From: UBA7937 sp034419095
Lineage (GTDB): Bacteria; Chloroflexota; Anaerolineae; UBA7937
DNA: 11,069 bases
Assembly (NCBI GenBank): GCA_034419095.1
Contig: DAOULQ010000200.1
Span: forward strand, 1-11,069
Direction of reading: 5' to 3'
Shown: positions 6,744 through 11,069 of the stretch, piece by piece
Layout: each line of letters starts with the position of its first letter
How positions within the stretch are numbered: position 1 is the stretch's first letter
The notes under the pieces: generated by a model
Database searches by the model: none
What the model was told of the DNA's origin: nothing
What the model saw: the letters and a program-made list of their open reading frames with translations, nothing else
Translations under genes and position numbers: made by a program

Positions 6744-8224
6744 GGCAGGAAGGGCTGATCCAGGTTGAAGAAATTGTAAGTGGCGCGGGAGACGTCTTCG
6801 AAAACCGGCTGGCTGAGAGCCCAAACCAGCCATTCGGTAGGAGCGTATTGGAATTGGACGATGACGTAGTCACCCCCAGGCGAGTAAACGATCCCCGCAT
6901 CGGCGTGAGTGTCGTCGGCGAAGCCATGCTTATGGGCCAAGAGGGTCCCCTCTGGTATCCCGGCTCCTATCATACTCCGCACCGGGTTTCGAGCCAGAAC
7001 CTCTTGGATCTCCTGACAACCCTGGGGAGTTATCTGGCCCGGGAAGGCATCGAGAATCGCCCCCCCTCCGTAGCCACACTGGTAAATCATCTGAAGGAGT
7101 AACCCCATATCCTGGGGAGAGGTCTGGATCATGGGATCGGGGTTAGTATCCTGAGCCCGCGCTCCCCCTGAGATACGCCTCAAGGAGGAAGCGAGGCCGC
7201 TTACCCTCCGCCCCTCAACCTCCTCCGCCTCCAACCGAAAGGGACCCTTGATGAAACTCTTGTTCAGTCCCAAGGCCCGCATCCTCTCCGTCGTCCTCCG
7301 TGCCCCCTCCCCGGCGCTCCCTTCTCCTATCAAGGTCAAAAGAAGGTTGGCCCAATAGTTGCTGCCTACCGGGTCGGTTACGGCCTTATCCAGCCACTCC
7401 TTGGTTTCTGGATCAGGCTCCTCCCCGGCGAAATGGAGATAGGTTTCCAGGAAGATGGCTATTTTCACCACGCTCAACCCCGAGAAACTGATCTCTGAGT
7501 TTATCTCCATACTCTCCTGGGTTCCCGGGTCGGAGATATAGATCCCTACGATACCATCGAACTCTTGGATGCGCTCTTCCACCACCCCCCGCAGGAGGTC
7601 GAGAGGGGGCTTGGGGGGCTCTTTTGTCTCCACCACCAGGTCTACGCCCCTATTATCGATAGAGAGCAAAGCCTCTTCTATGCGCGCCATCGAGAGATCC
7701 AGGTTAAGCCTCTTCTCCGCCTGGCCAGGATAAAAGGAGAGAGTGCCAGTTATAGGCTGCACCTCCCGCAGGGGCTGGTCTTTCCTCTCCGCCACCCCTA
7801 TCAGAAAAGAACGTAGCGCGTTCGCGTCGAAATCCGTTTGGAGCGGGATCTCCGCCTCCAGCCGCTGAGGGCCGTACATGATGAACTCCAGGAATCCCGG
7901 CGTCGCCTGTTGGTCATGGCTTAACCGCAAAGCCTCTTCCGCCATCCTTTCGCCATGGACCCGGAAACCTATGTCCGCGGGGATGAGAACCACGGCTTCT
8001 TCCTCATACCTTAGGTGGAGGGGTTTAGATAGAGGAGCCACAACCATCTCCTCCAAGGTGCGAAGAGCAGCATCTGGGCTCATGCCTCCTAAATCTACCC
8101 CTCCCGCGGTGATTCCGGGGCAGATGCCTAGCAGATAAGCGCGGTACCGGGCGAACTGGAAGGCCAGAAAGCCTCCTACGATGAGGAGAAGAACTACAAA
8201 GAGGGTTACGAGCCGCTTGCCCAC
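6740..8224 (-). CDS. Membrane-anchored beta-lactamase-fold hydrolase with YoaR-type domain
   Basis: 494 residues. An uncleaved N-terminal membrane helix (about 5-23) is followed by a YoaR/VanW-type putative peptidoglycan-binding region (about 38-200, starting ITAGGVDLGGMSPDAALRTL), then a class A beta-lactamase-like domain (about 215-494). Active-site motifs are visible: SVVK at 251-254 (nucleophile S251, general base K254), SNY at 288-290, and KHG at 432-434 in place of KTG. The Ω-loop glutamate needed for class A beta-lactam hydrolysis is not evident; LGLN at 318-321 lies in a helix typical of the broader family. I favour a cell-wall D,D-peptidase or transpeptidase over a resistance enzyme. 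The start is GTG 8224, with GGAGGT 5 nt upstream and a promoter just before it. The end overlaps the M15 gene by ATGA. The pairing with a DD-peptidase suggests a joint task in wall trimming. Confidence 0.88.
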   Translation of the reverse strand: MGKRLVTLFVVLLLIVGGFLAFQFARYRAYLLGICPGITAGGVDLGGMSPDAALRTLEEMVVAPLSKPLHLRYEEEAVVLIPADIGFRVHGERMAEEALRLSHDQQATPGFLEFIMYGPQRLEAEIPLQTDFDANALRSFLIGVAERKDQPLREVQPITGTLSFYPGQAEKRLNLDLSMARIEEALLSIDNRGVDLVVETKEPPKPPLDLLRGVVEERIQEFDGIVGIYISDPGTQESMEINSEISFSGLSVVKIAIFLETYLHFAGEEPDPETKEWLDKAVTDPVGSNYWANLLLTLIGEGSAGEGARRTTERMRALGLNKSFIKGPFRLEAEEVEGRRVSGLASSLRRISGGARAQDTNPDPMIQTSPQDMGLLLQMIYQCGYGGGAILDAFPGQITPQGCQEIQEVLARNPVRSMIGAGIPEGTLLAHKHGFADDTHADAGIVYSPGGDYVIVQFQYAPTEWLVWALSQPVFEDVSRATYNFFNLDQPFLP

Positions 8225-8229
8225 CGGGG

Positions 8230-8235
8230 ACCTCC
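8230..8235 (-). promoter_or_regulatory. Ribosome binding site deciding the GTG 8224 start
   Basis: GGAGGT, a full Shine-Dalgarno core, sits 5 nt before GTG 8224. With transcription predicted to begin at about 8236-8238, the site lies at the extreme 5' end of the message. Confidence 0.7.
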
Positions 8236-8242
8236 AGAGGTC

Positions 8243-8270
8243 ATTATATGTCCTGCTAGAGTCCTGTCAA
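8243..8270 (-). promoter_or_regulatory. Consensus sigma-70 promoter inside the envelope gene cluster
   Basis: On the minus strand TTGACA (8270-8265), a 16-nt spacer and TATAAT (8248-8243): both hexamers are exact consensus. It fills nearly all of the 47-bp gap between the M23 gene and the serine hydrolase gene and should drive the latter plus the M15 gene independently of the upstream genes. No terminator separates it from the M23 gene, so read-through is also possible. Confidence 0.85.
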
Positions 8271-8271
8271 C

Positions 8272-9885
8272 CTAGTCGAAGATCTGGGCCAGCCACTCTT
8301 TGACTTCGGAGGGGCGAAGGTACTGCCCCAGGTAGCCATCGCCCAGGCGAACCTCCAGATGAAGGTGTACCCCCACCTCGGGCCCTGCTTGGGCCTCAGG
8401 AGTCCCGGAGTTCCCAGCGTAGCCGATGATACTCCCTTGCTTAACCTCCTGCCCCACCTCCAGCCCCTCGGCGATGCGGCTCAGATGACAGTAGCGCACC
8501 ACGACGCCACCACCATGGTCGATCCAAACCTGCCGCCCCCGCAACCTGTCCAAGATCTCCGGCGGCGTGTAGCCGGCCTTTCGAGCCCTAGCCAACATCT
8601 CCTCCATCTCTTCCGCCATCGGCTCCTCATACTCCCAGTCGGCTCTGACCACCACTCCATCGGCCATCGCTAGAAGGGGGGTATCTTCGGTCACCGCTCC
8701 CTCTCGACCTAGATAGAAATCGGTCCCCTCGTGGACGCCGTACCGGTACAGCCTTGGGGCTCCGGGGAGGAGAAAGGCCCTCTCGGGGAAGAGAACCCCC
8801 TCAATGGGGAAGATGAAAGGAGGCAGGGCGTCCACTATCTGGGGGTCATGGGGAGAAAGGGGTGCCGCCGACTCAGCCGGTGGCTTTTCCCCTGTCGATG
8901 GCGTCACTCCTGGATAGGCGTAGATGGCGTCGCGGCTAGCGAGGTAAAGCCTATCCCCTTCAGCGTAGAGGGCTCGGATCTCAGCCCCTCCTCGGAGGTA
9001 ATATTGCCGCAACATCTCACCGCTCTTTTTATCCAAGAGGAGGAGACGGAGATAGTCGTCTATCAGGTAGAGGTAATCCCCCTCCACAAGGAGAAGGGTA
9101 GGCGCCACTAACTCCGGAGGGTCAAAACTCTGAACCACCTCATAGGGAGGGCCCGACAACTTAACCAGCCGGGCCCCGGGCCCTCTTTGAATCAACACGT
9201 AGAGATCCTCGTCCACGGCGAAGTCGATAGCCTCGGCTAAACCCAACTCCTCGGCGATAACCTCTCCCTTTTCGCCCTGATGGCGCCAGATTTGATCCAG
9301 ATTGATATCCAAGAGATAGAGATCATCTCCATAGGTGGCCACGCTAGCCAGGTATTGGCGGGGTTGGGCGTTAGGCATGGTGGCCGATCTCTCCAGGCTC
9401 CATCTTCCATCCTTTGGGAGATAGCGATAGAGGTCTCCAGAGCGGTCGAGGAGGAGCAGGCTCTCGCCTGAAAGAGCCAGATCGCCTAACTCCTTTATGG
9501 GCATCCCCTCAACGGCGTTGCCCGACGGCTTCACGATACGCCACGACCCCGGACTCTCCAACTCAACCGCCTTGAGGAGCCCCTCATCAATCAGATAGGC
9601 CATACCATTGAAGACCACCATCCGCAAGGGATGGACAAAGGTTCCAGGGGCGTAGCGGTAGATGGTAGCGTTGTCCTCATCCAGAAAGATGGTGCCGGTC
9701 ATCTGGATGGTGGGCGTAGGGATGATAGGGGTAGGGGTTGGCGTAGGCGTACTGGTTGGCGTCGCCGTAGGGGTCTGCGTCGGTCTAGGCGTAGACGTAG
9801 GGGTAAGGGTCGGGGTCATACCCTCGCTAGCACAGCCGACGATCACGGCCAAAGCCACAAGAAGCCAAACCACTTTCCTATTCAT
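8272..9885 (-). CDS. Lipoprotein: beta-propeller-like domain fused to M23 peptidase
   Basis: 537 residues. The signal peptide ends in VIVGC (lipidated C18), followed by a Thr-Pro repeat linker (about 24-59). A middle region of short beta repeats (about 65-325, for example DLYLLD, YLYLID, RLYLAS) looks like a propeller. A second linker (about 326-350) leads to an M23/LytM domain (about 355-530). Zinc ligands appear complete: H385 and D389 in GVHEGTD, and H509 in the VHLHLEV motif (506-512), with H507 as catalytic partner; H467 in YCHLS is the other conserved histidine. M23 enzymes cut peptide cross-links of peptidoglycan, and intact ligands argue for activity. A charged helical insert (about 419-452) splits the beta sheet between ADGVVVRADW and the WIDHGGG strand. 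The start has GGAGA 9 nt upstream and overlaps the preceding stop by 8 nt. Together with the M15 gene it shows the same design: lipid anchor, PT spacer, propeller, metallopeptidase. Confidence 0.9.
   Translation of the reverse strand: MNRKVVWLLVALAVIVGCASEGMTPTLTPTSTPRPTQTPTATPTSTPTPTPTPIIPTPTIQMTGTIFLDEDNATIYRYAPGTFVHPLRMVVFNGMAYLIDEGLLKAVELESPGSWRIVKPSGNAVEGMPIKELGDLALSGESLLLLDRSGDLYRYLPKDGRWSLERSATMPNAQPRQYLASVATYGDDLYLLDINLDQIWRHQGEKGEVIAEELGLAEAIDFAVDEDLYVLIQRGPGARLVKLSGPPYEVVQSFDPPELVAPTLLLVEGDYLYLIDDYLRLLLLDKKSGEMLRQYYLRGGAEIRALYAEGDRLYLASRDAIYAYPGVTPSTGEKPPAESAAPLSPHDPQIVDALPPFIFPIEGVLFPERAFLLPGAPRLYRYGVHEGTDFYLGREGAVTEDTPLLAMADGVVVRADWEYEEPMAEEMEEMLARARKAGYTPPEILDRLRGRQVWIDHGGGVVVRYCHLSRIAEGLEVGQEVKQGSIIGYAGNSGTPEAQAGPEVGVHLHLEVRLGDGYLGQYLRPSEVKEWLAQIFD
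9709..9816 (-). repeat. Thr-Pro coding low-complexity repeat
   Basis: Tandem degenerate ACCCCTAC-like units (plus strand GTAGGGGT/GGCGTAGGCGTA) encode the TPTP linker at residues 24-59 of the M23 lipoprotein. Such spacers are thought to hold lipoprotein domains away from the membrane and vary in length by slippage. Similar but less regular tracts occur at 6594-6683 and 10586-10705 in the neighbouring lipoprotein genes. Confidence 0.7.
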
Positions 9886-10762
9886 AGGACACGATCTCCG
9901 CTAGGGACTCCATCACCGCCTGGATGCCTTTCAGGTTCCTTTCCAGTTCGGTATCTATCTTGTTCGTGAGTTCCACAGCAACGGCAGCCATCCCTCGAAA
10001 GGTGAGATAGTCCGTTATGCTGCCGGTGACGGGATAACCCATCGATTCAGCCTCCTCATATCCTGTAGCCTCGGCCAAAAGATGGGCCAACTGGCGAGAA
10101 GGGCCTTCGCCGCATCCCCCCGCCACCACCAGGCCCGCCTGGCTATGATATGAGATCACGGCTTGCACATCAACCAGGAAGTGGCGCAAGATTCGGGTCT
10201 CCACCTCGGAGAAGGGATGCTTCCCCCCGCCCCCAGGGATATGCTCCTCCGAGTCGAAGGTGTCGGGGCTCCAATCGTTCTCTGAGCAGCCATCCTGGTC
10301 GGTATCAGCGTTGCGGTTCAAATCCACGCCGCGGGCATTGAATCGCGTGCCATTGGCGAGACCATCGGGGTTGATAGTGGGGATGACCCAGAGCGTGACC
10401 TCAGCCGGCACTTCCGCAAAGTTCTCCTGGTAATGAGCCACCACCTCAAGCATCAGTCGATACGTATTCTCCTCCGCCCCCCCATGGATATTTCCCACCA
10501 GGGCCACCTTGGCTTCGCCCCATCCGAAGCGATGGGCCACTATGGGGCGACCCTCTTGGGAGTAGCCGAGAAGCCTCCTCTCGTGGAACTGGGGCGTGGG
10601 TGAAGGAAGAGACTGCTTCGGCTTCGGTGTTGGCGTGGGCAGGGCTACAGACCGAGTGGGTGGCACCAAGGTGGGCGAAGGCGGAACCGAAGGCTCCACC
10701 GATGCTGGCGGGGCCGCGCAAGCGACCGTTATCAAAACGATGGAAAGTAGCAAGTATCTCAT
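9878..10762 (-). CDS. Lipoprotein M14 family zinc carboxypeptidase
   Basis: 294 residues. The lipobox is ITVAC (lipidated C15), followed by a Pro-rich linker to about residue 58. The M14 domain follows: NIHGGAEENT with H93 and E97 as likely zinc ligands, INPDGLANGTRFNARGVDLNRN (130-151) holding the conserved NPDG and substrate-binding R/N block, KHPFSEVETR at 181-190, SYHSQ giving zinc ligand H206, and VAVELT giving the likely catalytic E264. The H-to-E spacing is one longer than the classical HxxE of pancreatic carboxypeptidases; I believe HGGxE is a known bacterial variant but cannot verify it here. Bacterial M14 relatives such as MpaA cut gamma-D-glutamyl bonds of wall peptides, so a role in muropeptide or poly-gamma-glutamate trimming is inferred. 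The start ATG 10762 overlaps the CapA-like stop by ATGA without a Shine-Dalgarno; the end overlaps the M23 gene by 8 nt. Both junctions indicate one transcript. Confidence 0.9.
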   Translation of the reverse strand: MRYLLLSIVLITVACAAPPASVEPSVPPSPTLVPPTRSVALPTPTPKPKQSLPSPTPQFHERRLLGYSQEGRPIVAHRFGWGEAKVALVGNIHGGAEENTYRLMLEVVAHYQENFAEVPAEVTLWVIPTINPDGLANGTRFNARGVDLNRNADTDQDGCSENDWSPDTFDSEEHIPGGGGKHPFSEVETRILRHFLVDVQAVISYHSQAGLVVAGGCGEGPSRQLAHLLAEATGYEEAESMGYPVTGSITDYLTFRGMAAVAVELTNKIDTELERNLKGIQAVMESLAEIVSYE

Positions 10763-11069
10763 TTGGAGTAAACGGTATGGACGACCGGATCCCCCTCTTC
10801 GTCAAGCAGGGGACGGGGTTGAACGCCATCCACGATCTCCACGGAGATGATCTCCGCTCGCTCTAACCCATCGGGGGTGAGAAAGGCCCGAAGGATGGCT
10901 CCTTCCTCCTCCCAAGGCATGTCGAAGACGAAATCACCCAGGCTGTAGGCGATAAAACCCCCCAAATAGAGGGTCGTCTCCTGGACGAGATGGGGGTGGT
11001 GGCCGATCACTAAGGTGGCCCCTGCTTCCACAGCCGCTTGAGCCACCGCCAACTGCTCCGCGTCAGGCT
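10759..11069 (-). CDS. CapA/PgsA-family metallophosphatase, C-terminal part only
   Basis: Only the last ~103 codons are in the window; the reading frame runs off the right edge. The visible protein matches the C-terminal half of the CapA (poly-gamma-glutamate synthesis, calcineurin-like phosphoesterase) family: GATLVIGHHPHLVQ carries the histidine metal-binding cluster, followed by YLGGFIAYSLGDFVFD, both hallmarks of the family. A short beta tail ends in HTVYSK. CapA proteins are needed for capsule polyglutamate production or export in Bacillus, but many bacterial homologues have no proven role. It is the most upstream visible gene of the envelope cluster and is joined to the M14 gene by an ATGA overlap. 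Confidence 0.88.
   Translation of the reverse strand, partial: PDAEQLAVAQAAVEAGATLVIGHHPHLVQETTLYLGGFIAYSLGDFVFDMPWEEEGAILRAFLTPDGLERAEIISVEIVDGVQPRPLLDEEGDPVVHTVYSK

Noticed and set aside
6744..6833. Extended start of the M15 lipoprotein at 6833
   Set aside because: It would place 30 residues before the lipoprotein signal, fully inside the upstream gene; ATG 6743 gives a clean lipobox and an ATGA coupling.
9709..9816. Possible CRISPR or tandem satellite from repeated GTAGGGGT/GGCGTAGGCGTA
   Set aside because: The units are short, without spacers and in frame, encoding a Thr-Pro lipoprotein linker.
1..11069. Sigma-54 (-24/-12, TGGCAC-N5-TTGC) promoters as RpoN targets
   Set aside because: TGGCAC occurrences seen (for example near 5136, 5152, 7742 and 10656) lack a correctly spaced TTGC and lie inside genes.

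Overview
The window reads as a bacterial chromosome fragment of moderately high GC, about 55-60% by eye, and is almost fully coding. Three predicted lipoproteins have a lipobox followed by long Thr-Pro repeat linkers, then beta-propellers and zinc peptidases. Together with heavy use of AGG/AGA and GAG codons, this style suggests Chloroflexota, perhaps thermophilic. That assignment is inference from protein style, not from a marker gene.

Layout. Positions 1-3596 (minus strand) hold a two-gene unit. rpoN, the sigma-54 factor, carries an unusual four-cysteine zinc-ribbon motif. It is followed, with a 17-nt overlap, by a large membrane sensor histidine kinase (SBP3-TM-PAS-GAF-PAS-HisKA) whose ATPase domain lies beyond the left edge. 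Positions 3597-3745 are a compact divergent control region: a near-consensus promoter for rpoN reads left and another reads right into xdhC (3746-4834), a molybdenum-cofactor chaperone gene. Positions 4835-4967 separate convergent genes and hold two inverted repeats, one a perfect 31-nt palindrome.

Positions 4968-11069 (minus strand) are five tightly packed envelope genes, in transcription order: a CapA-family metallophosphatase (cut by the right edge), an M14 carboxypeptidase lipoprotein, a propeller-M23 endopeptidase lipoprotein, a membrane-anchored beta-lactamase-fold serine hydrolase with a YoaR-type domain, and a propeller-M15 DD-peptidase lipoprotein. Four junctions are visible: two are ATGA overlaps, one is an 8-nt overlap, and the fourth (8225-8271) holds a second promoter with exact consensus hexamers. 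Four different peptidase or transpeptidase folds, all predicted to act outside the membrane, suggest a cassette for cleaving or remodelling peptidoglycan or another gamma-glutamyl polymer.

The most unexpected signals are: an abrupt synonymous-codon switch inside the kinase gene (about 1-330), the zinc ribbon in RpoN, the repeated palindrome in the rpoN leader, two promoters that imply leaders of only about 11 nt, and the fusion of TolB-like propellers to M15 and M23 peptidases. I see no tRNA, rRNA, CRISPR array, transposase or phage gene.
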